DNA of 64,000 nucleotides from Panagrolaimus kolymaensis (taxonomy: Eukaryota; Nematoda; Chromadorea; Rhabditida; Panagrolaimidae), in NCBI GenBank assembly GCA_028622995.1, contig JAJQJQ010000008.1:4464001-4528000 (forward strand), written 5' to 3'. Below the pieces are notes generated by a model that worked only from the letters and a program-made list of their open reading frames with translations, did no database searches and was not told the origin of the DNA. Both the position numbers and the translations under genes were made by a program. Shown here one piece after another: positions 31,901 through 40,262 of this stretch; positions within the stretch are counted from its first letter, which is position 1, and each line of letters starts with the position of its first letter.

Positions 31901-34437
31901 GATGGTTATCATTAAATGAAACATCTGACTTTTCATGTGAAGCTACGAATCCTTGTATTTGCCCTCCATGGGCTCAAGATTGCTCGCATTTACTTGGTGA
32001 AAAAAGGGTTGGCAACTCAACAATTGCAAACTCTAATGTTAAACATTTGTTTGATGCAGAGAAACCTGGTTATTGTTCATTAGAACCATCCAAAAAATGT
32101 TCTTCTCAACATCATAAGAAAAACTTCATGCAAATTCAATTGATGGACGAATCATTGCACTTCGTCAATGATCTTAACCTTGTACACAATGAAGCACATG
32201 ATGAAAGCTTTCGATGTTTTGGAGAAAGCAAAGATAATGCAGTTGATGGAACACCAGAATATTGCCAAATTGAACATCATTTATGCGACGATACTTCTAA
32301 TAAAATATGTGTTCCAACGTTCATCGAAAAAACCTTCTTAACAACATCTCATGGAACCGTTGAAATCAAAGCTTGGGGTCTTGTTCAAGTTATGGTTTAT
32401 GATGCTTTAGAAGATTTGAACTTAAATTGGACAACTGAATGTAAAACCGGAATTTTAATTGCAGAAAATATCGAAGTCAATGATATTCTGGAAATTAAAT
32501 ATCCTCAAATGAAAGATTATGTTAAAGTTATTGAAAAAAAAATGTTCATCAAAATTCCTAAACATCTTATAATGATTGATCTTGAAGTCCAAATCTCAGT
32601 ATGGAGAAAAGGTCGTTCCATTGGTGCTAAAACGGCGAAATGCTTGAAACAAGATTACTGTGATCATATTGATTGTTTCTTTTGCCCTGAATTTTTGGCA
32701 AATTATGAATGCCGCACTTGGAGCTTATTATTAATAATGATCATTTCATTCACATTTATTGGAATTTTATTAATTGAAATCGCTTATCTCCTTCTTCGTA
32801 AAAAGCGTGGTATCCGTGCATACTGGTTAAAACGATTATGCAAAAAACTTCCTGCTAATGAATATCGTTACAAAAAATTTGATGCTTCCATTGAAGATGC
32901 TCTTCCAGATGAAGGCAACCTTGATGAAAATTTTACGGTTGAAGTTGAAGATGCACCACAAAGATACACAAGCGTTCATAGCTACTTTCAGAAAAAAGCT
33001 ATGGCTATTTCTATTGTGATGATTATTTGCTTAGCATTCACACCTACTGATGCTGGTGAAGCTATTACTTTTCAAGCTGCAAACAACTTATGCACAACAT
33101 CAGCTAATGGAATCAAAAGTTGTCAACACAACAACATTGCTCATTACACAATTAAAGGTGATAATGAAATTACCATGAACTTGAAAGATGATGAAGGTCG
33201 TCCCCAAACTAGCTTGAAAATTAAAGTCAACCCAAAAGCTAGATGCCAAAAGACTGATGCAAAATACACTCGATTGATTGATATTCAAGTGTACTCGTCC
33301 AAGCGTTGCCCATCGAAAGGATCATGTGTTGATGATATTTGTGAAAAAGTTCTTCCAAATACAACCATTAATGAATTAACCTTGGTCAACAATAATCCTG
33401 GAGTAACCCGATGTGCATCAAGCTGTGGATGTTGGGGATGCAATTGTTTTCTATGTTATGATGCCTGCACATTTTTTAGGTATTATGCGACACCACTTGA
33501 TGAAACCATTTATGAACAATTTGCATGCAGAAAATGGATTTTTGGTGCTGAAATTGAACTCAACCAAATTTCCAACCACAAAAAGATCAAGAAAAGCTTT
33601 TATCTTGAATCTGGTACTTCCTTGAAATACAACCAAATGGTCATTTCACTCCCATCTGTTACAACATCCGAAGTATTTGCACAGAAAAAATTTATCCATG
33701 ATGGTAACAGAATTGCTTTTGCTGATGAAATTGCTTCAGCAGCAATGGATATTTTTCAATGTGATTCTAAACTTGCTGCTCAAAAATTTGATTGTTCTTT
33801 GAAAGAAAACTCTTGCAACTGTTTAACTGCTGGTGATGGTGTTAATTGCCTCTGCACACAGAATCAAGTTTTAAAAAGATATTTGGATCATTCTTTTCTT
33901 CCCAATGAAAAGATTCAGCTAAAGCTTCATGATGCTTACGCTACTTATGACCTTGAAGATCCAATTACAACGTTGATTATTGAAACTCAACATCTTGAAG
34001 TTGTCACTCAAATTGACTTCAACAAATGCACAGTCAAAGATTCCTCGATTGCTGGTTGTAGCAATTGCTATGCAGGAGCCTTTCTTTTTTTAACCTGTTC
34101 CAGTGATATTGGTCAAGCTTTGGCATTTGTGAACTGTGATCAATTCGTGTTTTCCGTCCCATGTGATAACACTCCTTATGTAACAACACTTGATTTAAAT
34201 AATACTAATGTCATGTTAAACTGTAACCTAACTTGTCCCGCTAATGTTGAGTTCTTCAATGCTTCAGGCATTCTGAGCATTGTAGATGAGCATCATCATT
34301 ATAAAACAAAGCTAACAAAAACAGTTTCCAATGTTACTTGGTATACTGGCATCGTAAACTTCATCGAAGGAATTATTGCGAATAGCAACTACGTTTTTAT
34401 TATAATTGTTATTGTTTTATTGATTCTTTTAAAGTAA
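25930..34437 (+). CDS. BEL/Pao gag-pol-env polyprotein (2835 aa, single frame)
   Basis: Order of domains with approximate residues. Gag of the DUF1759 type at 1-340 (LFNGSPMEFKSFFDDF, LKTRFGNAEDAINELRKKI). Zinc-knuckle-like CxxC..H..C groups at 378-440. An aspartic protease at about 498 with DPGS in place of D[ST]G. RT at 880-1060 with SDVKKAF and VPFGLG; its catalytic box reads YIDN rather than YVDD (about 1012). RNase H at 1170-1310 with FGDASG, KLELTA and HIDSTT. Integrase at 1470-1670 with a His-Cys zinc site (H..H..C..C), then D (GVDLCGG), D (SDNATNF) and E (GVFEAM). The env-like part from about 1930 has a hydrophobic signal, a Cys-rich ectodomain, and a membrane span near 2266-2290 with a basic tail. 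A second hydrophobic signal near 2360 precedes a region with GCWGCNCFLCYDAC, typical of phlebovirus-like G2 in nematode BEL elements. A C-terminal anchor ends the protein. No frameshift or stop separates gag, pol and env. Confidence 0.95.
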   Translation: MSNLIKKKLPLANIRQQNYIRDAAEFIKSNGIYTKARFQFAFNLISKIENNINEYRRVDAEWLLFISTITDAEEKTDEELIYSTHALESGDPRKIPYFERIQQLEEASSDLETEVKMIQLNDENPNSSIVSDIHPTSPPPQAAPATSIIVMQQSETQKRLFNGSPMEFKSFFDDFNATINPKDSPGRKLAFLKQRLTSDALDAVKQFEGDAGYDPALLKLKTRFGNAEDAINELRKKIHFPFRMKNDLKELRKVFDQFEYLLTTLGQYGENIESNEWVGCLNKKLPEKVLERVADSKRMSKEPDKFDVSELRRTVDSIILDFERIEKITGKNDKVVKFEKFKPNKPFERKVVMTNTTEKTNFQNASKKPQVAKRPQNCGLCEGLHATDDCTLPKSIEEVKQIAYDKRLCFKCFGNNHASKKCTKKLTCKKCGGRHHVFYCQGSDDKETRRAEKHASAVVSFPVNTVCAMKMVENETMLLTCEAWVSNPSNPMMKEKILIFVDPGSMINLINEDLAKTLNLLKIEKHVCCQGADGNLFTPNGLYEVALHLESGELRRLTAYGNANMVNNIAVPKVSLDKLINDKSLWNKPLPVKIDTPKLLLSIKEFTFLVLGQKTENLQNGFSIIYSKLGPMICGEGNITYANIRPISPLAATIIAKAVNETIVQDEAKVLDETKIVEDAKVVEETLVLDEAKAAEESEIGETENVFSYQVQKTCTDDKSVNILKDINMEDLQEKYPFLDDKAVKKLLVALVNAQEFINEPSFLYDLELMSMMDDPNACDKRLFKERFRETVRQEVAGDIYCDLPFIDETGLGNNFRNCYRQLQSQSQRFIKDPEYGRRYQKCVYEFRDSSFTREILLILIEKGHLMPHSLVHTPGKTTPDRLVFNGSSKTERGISLNGCLLTGENRVPLLAGIMMRSRTYPVITCSDVKKAFLKVHLNEKSRKYVRFLFLRDISKPATMDNLVLYEFLVVPFGLGCSTNLLYYAIEFHLDNTAIKDPEHASWLEETKSNTYIDNANLGSKDAKDAIEKNVYVKEVFAKANMDLRGQISNDSIVNEYFGATDLSFNLLGHELIIETDSFIVGWKKFKPENVPKTKQALLSFCASLFDLMGLIEPVRLPIKLKIRKCWSLKVDWKSLLNAELIEEIKELYEERCSFSVLVKRLAINRYTCSKMQLHIFGDASGQAYGVAAYLRYLDEDNAIKTALIFSKSRLAPLKPVMTIAKLELTATALANLVMDFLLKELKEVLEFEKCFIHIDSTTVLYWIKNCEGKGRFVNNRVQKLRNSIAEFRFVPGIENPADLVSRGCTPDEFLEKDKFWFDGPTFLRLPEDKWPQQPNLEEGKEVTETLIVAAITAKPSEKIIIAQKVPFVDAKHFSSWRRLVKGTSYVMKFCMMKSPQFFEKVFNKKVMNGFERRKVAEKLLLTQMQHAKDVKEDLAIKMDIYCDNGTWKKYSRIKKLDDPIFLANCATTRLLILDIHINLNHASTSMVLAEFNQKFFMQKARSTIKKVIRSRCMECRQIKSVPFAHPLMNDLKENRTHGKPFHSIGVDLCGGFKLKDEIGQHWIAVFTCFTTRCVHLEVLPSLSGDAFIDALSRFAARRGMPCFIYSDNATNFKITAATVIPLWFEKKDENVLQWCSSKRIHWKFNIEKAPWAGGVFEAMVKLVKRNLKVAVGKKQPTFWKFLTLTHQIEAWVNSRPLTYIAQGNDQIVLRPIDFLVPFAKPGVPEFESDDNDPTFIAQANNPHNELVNLWKGSQKILIKFKETFNKEYLAMLRERTRSHQQGSVINRNPRISEIVTIFDEAQDKAFWNMGKVVELIQSSDNRIRAAKVLTPNGRILKRPVSHLYPLEIDPESMKNPSQPVRAKKLLKLQLQESDAYAHEDTKPIEIQDKEDEEEDEVEKVLPPKTHHMKTRPARNHGGANYGVSSMIKFNKFTLMIFCFLLAIACNEAKMCPSDKQLDLVYQNSCTQSGYKVLKHEETYCWRSLKCLKNGWLSLNETSDFSCEATNPCICPPWAQDCSHLLGEKRVGNSTIANSNVKHLFDAEKPGYCSLEPSKKCSSQHHKKNFMQIQLMDESLHFVNDLNLVHNEAHDESFRCFGESKDNAVDGTPEYCQIEHHLCDDTSNKICVPTFIEKTFLTTSHGTVEIKAWGLVQVMVYDALEDLNLNWTTECKTGILIAENIEVNDILEIKYPQMKDYVKVIEKKMFIKIPKHLIMIDLEVQISVWRKGRSIGAKTAKCLKQDYCDHIDCFFCPEFLANYECRTWSLLLIMIISFTFIGILLIEIAYLLLRKKRGIRAYWLKRLCKKLPANEYRYKKFDASIEDALPDEGNLDENFTVEVEDAPQRYTSVHSYFQKKAMAISIVMIICLAFTPTDAGEAITFQAANNLCTTSANGIKSCQHNNIAHYTIKGDNEITMNLKDDEGRPQTSLKIKVNPKARCQKTDAKYTRLIDIQVYSSKRCPSKGSCVDDICEKVLPNTTINELTLVNNNPGVTRCASSCGCWGCNCFLCYDACTFFRYYATPLDETIYEQFACRKWIFGAEIELNQISNHKKIKKSFYLESGTSLKYNQMVISLPSVTTSEVFAQKKFIHDGNRIAFADEIASAAMDIFQCDSKLAAQKFDCSLKENSCNCLTAGDGVNCLCTQNQVLKRYLDHSFLPNEKIQLKLHDAYATYDLEDPITTLIIETQHLEVVTQIDFNKCTVKDSSIAGCSNCYAGAFLFLTCSSDIGQALAFVNCDQFVFSVPCDNTPYVTTLDLNNTNVMLNCNLTCPANVEFFNASGILSIVDEHHHYKTKLTKTVSNVTWYTGIVNFIEGIIANSNYVFIIIVIVLLILLK

Positions 34438-34645
34438 ATTTTAATCAAATTTTACCCAATATTGTCATGATTATTCTTAATTTTTTTTCAAAGTAATTGA
34501 AAATTTGTTTTTTTATTGTTATAATTTGATTAAACTTAATAATTGTATTTGTAAAGATTTAATATTTGTTGATTATTAATTTATTTTTATTTTGTACTGC
34601 AAGTCCCACTTTACCTCCCAATATACTCACTTTTTCGGTCGGGAG

Positions 34646-34807
34646 TGTAGAGAAAAGGGGAGATCGAAAGCATAACTTTATCTAGCTTCTCGATCTCCCG
34701 GGCATTTTTATATCAAACATTCATTTCCCTTTTTATTCACCACTCTTTTTTTACACTCTTCAAATAAAGTCGAATATTTATTTTTCTCTCGAACAACATC
34801 CTATTTA
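34646..34807 (+). repeat. 3' LTR of BEL/Pao element
   Basis: Identical in length and, by eye, in every base to the 5' LTR, including the internal hairpin and AATAAAG. Followed by the right target duplication ATTAG. Confidence 0.95.
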
Positions 34808-34812
34808 ATTAG

Positions 34813-35692
34813 AAGTGACAATGAAACCGAAAGAATGGTTTATAAAAAAAAATGGCGGGGGAAAAGTTTAATATTTTTCTTCTTCTATGAACTTTCGATA
34901 AAAAAGTACCAAAAGTACTTACAACTTCCTCGTTGCTCCAAATTGTCGAAATGGAAAGGCAATTGTTGCTAAACACTATTTTATAAACAAGGAATTTTTC
35001 AAATTTCCATATAATAGCATTAGCATTAATGGGATTTATTTTACATGTGAGTTTATTGCTTTTTTAAATACAATATTTGGAAAAACATTGTTTTGGATCC
35101 AGCTATCAAAGAAAAAATGCTTGATGTCGATGTTTTTGTATTAAAAAGTGCTGCAATAACTAGAACCAAAAGTTTTGCGCAAAGTAAGATGGTGTAAAAG
35201 AAGAAAAAAAAAGCATTTTTGGATTGCAAAAAAGCAACAACAAAAAAAGATGCAAAACATTTGGTTCGTTTTTAGTCATAAAGTTGATGGCTCCACTTTA
35301 CACTTTTTTCTTTTTGAATATTTTTTAGAATACTTTATTTTTATTTTTTTTGTTGAAACTAATTATTATTACCAACGAACAAAAAATTTACATATATGTT
35401 CATCCCTGCTAAAACCAATTCTACGATTGAATAACATCTTTTTTGTTAAAACCATTTATATCACTTTTAAAGGCTGCTAAACTCTTGCTTCGATCAACAA
35501 AACTTATTGAAAAAGATGGCGAAATTTAATCACTCCATTGTCCATAAATTTGACTCGCGATTATTGTAGGTTGAAGAAATAAAAAATAAAGACAAAAATT
35601 ATTGAAGCCCTGATTTTTTATGAGAAATCATATCGAACAATATTGGAAAAAAACTTGAATTTTTTTTTTGTCTAAAAAATCAATAAAAAAAA
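34813..35692. other. Intergenic AT-rich DNA right of the retroelement
   Basis: Contains only short Lys/Phe-rich frames (for example 35175-35480) without recognisable domains. I see no gene. Confidence 0.5.
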
Positions 35693-36120
35693 CTGAATCA
35701 TTTTTCTTCGTTATATCCTTTTTTAAGAGAGCTCTTAAAAAGCAAATTCAAAAATGGAAAGGTTGCGCAAAATCTAAATATCAAAAAAGGAAAAAGCATT
35801 TTCAAATCAAACAACAAAATTGCAAAACATTTTCCACAATTTTTGGTAAAGAAAACTTATGATTATTACAAAGTTGAGAGATTTGTTTTTTTTTGAATAT
35901 TTTAACTTTCTCTTCTTTTTATTTTTGGAATTTTTATTTACTTTTTTTGAAAACATACAAAAAATTTTTTATGAATCAAGCAATTTAACAAAAAATCTGC
36001 ATAAAATACTTTGACTTTTTCTTTTATGATTAAACTTGATTTTACTTGAATTCACACAAGTTTACACAATTCATGCAATATTTTATTTTAAAAGTTTGAG
36101 AAATATGTCAAAGCAATAAA
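35693..36120. repeat. Dispersed direct repeat, copy 1 (about 430 bp)
   Basis: Similar in the same orientation to 39793-40262. Shared stretches include GTTGCGCAAAATC / GGTGCGCAAAATC, CATTTTCAAATCAAA, GATTATTACAAA, GAATATTTTAACTTTCTCTT, TTTACACAA and TATTTTAAAAGTTT. Divergence with small indels is considerable. The pair brackets the double-Hsp70 gene. Nature unknown; no obvious terminal inverted repeats. Confidence 0.65.
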
Positions 36121-36208
36121 AATATTAAAATTATATGTATGAGCACCAAACTATCTTTGGTTTCTTTGTATTAATTAAATAAAAACCAATATTTATTTGA
36201 ACTTTTAT

Positions 36209-38732
36209 TTATATAATTGAGCAATTAGTATTACTATTTTGTGAATTTAAATATGAAGCATAATAAGCAGCTCCAATGGCAACAATTTCATCTGGATGTT
36301 CATCACAAGAATATTCAGCATCTTTAAACATTTCTTGCATCAATTTTTGTACCATTGGCATTCGACAACCACCACCAACTAATAGTATTTTGTTTATATT
36401 TCTTGAAAAATAATTTGCATTTGATAAAGTCTTAATTATAATATTTCTGATACGACCCAATAATGACGATGCCAATTTTTCGAAATACATCCGAGTAATA
36501 TTCATAAAGGCATCGATTTTGATATTAAATTCACTAACATCTAAACTAAAAAAAATTTTTGCATTAAAAACTTTATTAGCAGTGATTTTAAAATCAAAAC
36601 AACTTAATTACCTTGTTTCTTCGTATGTCGATAAATAATGTTTAATTTCCATACATTTTTCCATCAATCGATACTTTAACTTGTCATTTTCATTAATTTT
36701 AATCTTGTGTTGACCTTCTAATTTTGATGCAAAATAAGTAAATAGCAATTGATCAAAATCTCTTCCACCTAAATTTTCATCTCCGTGACAAGTTTCAATT
36801 TGAAGTTTTCCATTAGCAATTTTAAAAATGCAAATATCAATTGTTCCACCACCCATGTCAAATAATAATAAAGTAAAATTTGGTGGAATAGGTCGATCCA
36901 CAAAATGTGCAATTGCAGCTGCTATTGGTTCAGCTAATAGATGAATTATTTTCCATCCAGCGAGGATTGCAGCGACATGAGTAGCTAATTTTTGATTTGG
37001 TGTAAATACAGCTGGCACAGTTATTACCACTTCTTCCAATATTTTTCCTTGAAATTCATCAACTTTTTGTTTTATATGCTTCAATAAAGTTGCTGCCACA
37101 TCTTCAGGATATTTTTCTATTACGCCATCGTTTGATTGAACTCGAATGACTAATTTATTTTCGACAATTGTTACATTAAACGGCCAATTTAAGTCAATCC
37201 TTACATTTTCAAAACTTCTTCCAATGATTCTTTTAGAATCAAAAACAGTGGATTTTGAATAATTTTGTAATCTTCGAACAACTTCCTTTCCACATTTTGG
37301 TTCAATTTCATCAAAGCCTACGTAAGATGGAAGCTGTCTTTCTCCTCCATTATCCAACGCCATCGTTTCAATTCCATTTTGGCGATTTACGGCTGCAAAA
37401 CATCTTGAAGTTCCCAAATCAATTCCAACAATATTTGTATTTAAATTTTTGTTTAAAATATTTTTTGGAACATCATGAAATTGCTAAAATTATGAATGAT
37501 GCTTTTATAAATATGGGTGATTTGAGCTTTAAGTTAAAAACCCCGGGATTTTCTCTGTAAATCTATGCCGCCGACTGATCCATCCACACAAATATAACCA
37601 AAAAAAGCATACTTGTTTTATGTAATTAGATTCATCGAAATAAAGATCTTTGTATAAACGCTCAATATTTTTTATTGTATAATTTGGTAAACAAATTATA
37701 GAAAAAATGCAATTTTCGCTAACTTTAAATTCAAGTAAAATTTCACCCATTTTCATCATTTCTGGAGTTATCATTATTTCTTCATAAAAAGTGTTTTCGA
37801 GAAAATAAGTGCTGACCTAAAAAAAACTTCTTTTTTTAGTTAATAAAAATAAAAAAAATCTTTTTACCTTTAAAATTGTTTGATTATCTTTGATAGTCAA
37901 AATTTTAGATTTTTCCAATGGCAAAGATTGAAATTCTTCAATATTTATGATTATTTCGGTATTTATTTTAACTTTAACTTCAAACGAAATATATGGGTCA
38001 AAGTTATATTGCAGAACATCCAAATCATTTGCCATTATTCTAGCTTTAATTAATGCGGCATCAATAACATCCAAAAATCCATGAGATTCATATGAAAAAA
38101 ATTTACATTTAGGAAAAGTTATTTCGAAATTTTTTAATTGAAAATTATTAATTTCATTTGAGTTATAAATTATTAAATTTGGATCTTGGCTAATTTCAGA
38201 TTCAATTTTTAGTTCATGTGTTTCAGTTGAAAATAAATCAATAGTTTCAACAAATTTAGCTTTTGTATTAGTTTTAACCCATATAAAACATTTTTCCATG
38301 CATAATAACCAAATATTATCTCCAACTTCAGGTTTATATTTTGTTGGTAAAATATAACATAAATATCGAAGAGAATCGCCATTAATAAGTTGAATATTTA
38401 TAAATCCATTCTCGTTACCTTTTTTCAAAAATAATTTTCGAATTTCATCAATGCAATAAAAATATGTTTCCAAATAAATACAAATACATCCAATATTTTT
38501 TTCATTGATTTTGATTTTAATTTTTTTAAACATTCCATCAATTATTGTTTCATCAGCGGCGTGGGGGTTCACTAAAAAAAATTGAGGTAAGATAATTGGC
38601 ATAAACAAAACAAAAAGCATTAAAAAAAATAGTTGTACCATCGTTGATATTAAAATATAATGTTTCTTTACAACTTTCATTATAAGCTGCGAATTCACCT
38701 TTCGTTGGCCAAATTCCAATGTGATAAACCAT
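36209..38732 (-). CDS. Tandem Hsp70 fusion: degenerate Hsp70 followed by an Hsp70 ATPase domain
   Basis: Five exons (38732-38639, 38571-37868, 37816-37613, 37483-36612, 36545-36209) join in phase to 736 residues. Residues about 350-736 are a clear Hsp70 nucleotide-binding domain: IVGIDLGTSRCFAAV (phosphate 1), LPSYVGF, VVITVPAVFT, LAEPIAAAIAHF, LLLFDMGGGTIDICI (phosphate 2), GDENLGGRDFD, ILLVGGGCRMPMVQKL (adenosine), DEIVAIGAAYYA. It stops right after the domain, without a substrate-binding domain or EEVD tail. Residues 1-334 look like a whole degenerate Hsp70. HIGIWPTKGEFAAYN sits at the start, and ICIYLETYFYCIDEIRKLF lines up with the VTVPAYFND segment. DVIDAALIKARI comes at the end of the ATPase lobe, and LPLEKSKILTIKDNQTILKV matches the start of substrate-binding beta (IP..KS...T..DNQT). 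Catalytic glycines are lost there. The order is thus pseudo-Hsp70 then an active-looking ATPase. Cytosolic by default; function unknown. Confidence 0.78.
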
Positions 38733-39792
38733 TTTAAAATTTAAATTAAAAAATAATATAAAATATTTTAATATTTTCTTAAAAATCAATATTTATCTTT
38801 TTTTCTTCCTCTTTTGTTTGTTTGAAAAAAGCATACTTATTTGATGACGTGTTATATGTATATGTTATCATGATTTTTTATTTAGTTAGCGAAGGTATGG
38901 GTATGTGTGTTAGCAATGACGAGGTCGTATTGATTCTTGTAACCTTTTATTTATCTTAAAGCAGCATAAATAAGGCCGCTTTTGAAACGTTTTAAAATGG
39001 TAAGCTCGATCGAAAGAAAAATATCGTAAAAGATCAACATAAATAAAAAGAACAAAAAACGGTAGGAAAAAAGCGCGCAAAAAAAGGAAAACTAAAAATC
39101 ATTTGATTTAACAAAAACGAAAGAAAAGTTAGTTGTGAAAAACATTCATTTGCTTGGTTTTTTGTTCATAAATAACGACATTCAAAAAAAAAATCAGAGA
39201 AAATATTTTATTTTTGAATATTTTATTTATTTTTCTTGTTTTTTCTCGTTAAAAATGTTTTTACTAAACCCAAATTTTGTTTTGGATTTAGTGAATTCCA
39301 TATTCTAAGCCTAGAAAGCTAATAAGAAAAGCGCCTAAAAAGAATAAAGATGTAAATTTTACATATTATCGAGATTCACGTATGTCATCGCAATATAACA
39401 AGAAACTCTTTTTAAAAGAAATGTCATAAGAAAAGTTCAAAGCTAACATAACCCTTTATTTATCAATTAAAAACCATTACATGGCCACCAAAAGATGAAG
39501 TAACCTATTAATTCAAGAAATTTAAGGGAAAAAATAAATTTAAAAAACCTTTGAGAGAAATAAACAGGAGTGAAAAATGAAAAAGACCTAATTTAAAATT
39601 ACGCTAATATTTATTCTTTAACGCGTTTTCCGCTATTAATTTTTCAATCTTGCAAACACATTTTTTACTTCTCTTATTTTCTAACAACCTTTTTAAATGA
39701 CTAAAAGTTTTTGAATGCTCATTCAAAAAAAAACGAAAATTAAAAAATTATTGAACAGCAAAATTTTATGTTCAATCCAAATTTAAAAAAAA
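38733..39792. other. Intergenic region upstream of the double-Hsp70 gene
   Basis: About 1 kb, AT-rich. I looked for heat-shock elements (inverted nGAAn pentamers) and saw only isolated TTC/GAA triplets, no convincing array. No gene is seen. Confidence 0.4.
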
Positions 39793-40262
39793 ATGATTCA
39801 CATTTTGTTTCTTTGTTTATATCTTTTTTTAAAATAAAAGCTCTAAAAATAAAGAATAAACAGAAATATGGAAAAGGGTGCGCAAAATCAAAATGTCAAA
39901 AAATAAAAAAGCGTTTTCAAATCAAAAACGACATATTGTAGAAAAAACTACAAAATTGGAAAACATTTTGCTCATTTTTTTTTGTAAATAAAAACTTGCG
40001 ATTATTACAAATTTCAGAAATTTGCCTTTTGCTTTGTTTTGAATATTTTAACTTTCTCTTTTTTTATTTTCGGATTTCCTATTTACCATTTTTGAAAATA
40101 TTTAAAAAAACGTTTATAAATCAAGCAGAAATAATACTGCACACACAAAATCGGGATAAAATGTTTTTGCTATTTTCTATTTTATGATTAAATTTACACA
40201 ACTTTACACAATGACCGCGATATTTTAAAAGTTTAGAAAAATATGGCACTAACACATTTATT
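39793..40262. repeat. Dispersed direct repeat, copy 2 (about 470 bp)
   Basis: Counterpart of 35693-36120 in the same orientation. It carries AAGGGTGCGCAAAATC, GCGTTTTCAAATCAAA, GCGATTATTACAAA, GAATATTTTAACTTTCTC and TTACACAATG...GATATTTTAAAAGTTT. Confidence 0.65.

Larger units (their letters stand above)
25117..34812 (+). mobile_element. Full-length BEL/Pao LTR retroelement with env-like region, 5-bp TSD
   Basis: Two 162-bp LTRs (25122-25283 and 34646-34807) look identical base for base and are flanked by the 5-bp duplication ATTAG (25117-25121 and 34808-34812). Directly after the 5' LTR, TGGGGGCTGAATG is positioned as a tRNA primer-binding site; just before the 3' LTR the purine-rich GGTCGGGAG could be the polypurine tract. 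The interior contains one long gag-pol-env frame. Identical LTRs and an unbroken frame mean a very recent insertion. The element is probably still competent in cis, apart from questions noted for the RT motif. Confidence 0.96.

Noticed and set aside
35175..35862. Possible genes right of the retroelement
   Set aside because: Short Lys/Phe-rich frames in AT-rich DNA; part of this region belongs to a non-coding direct repeat.
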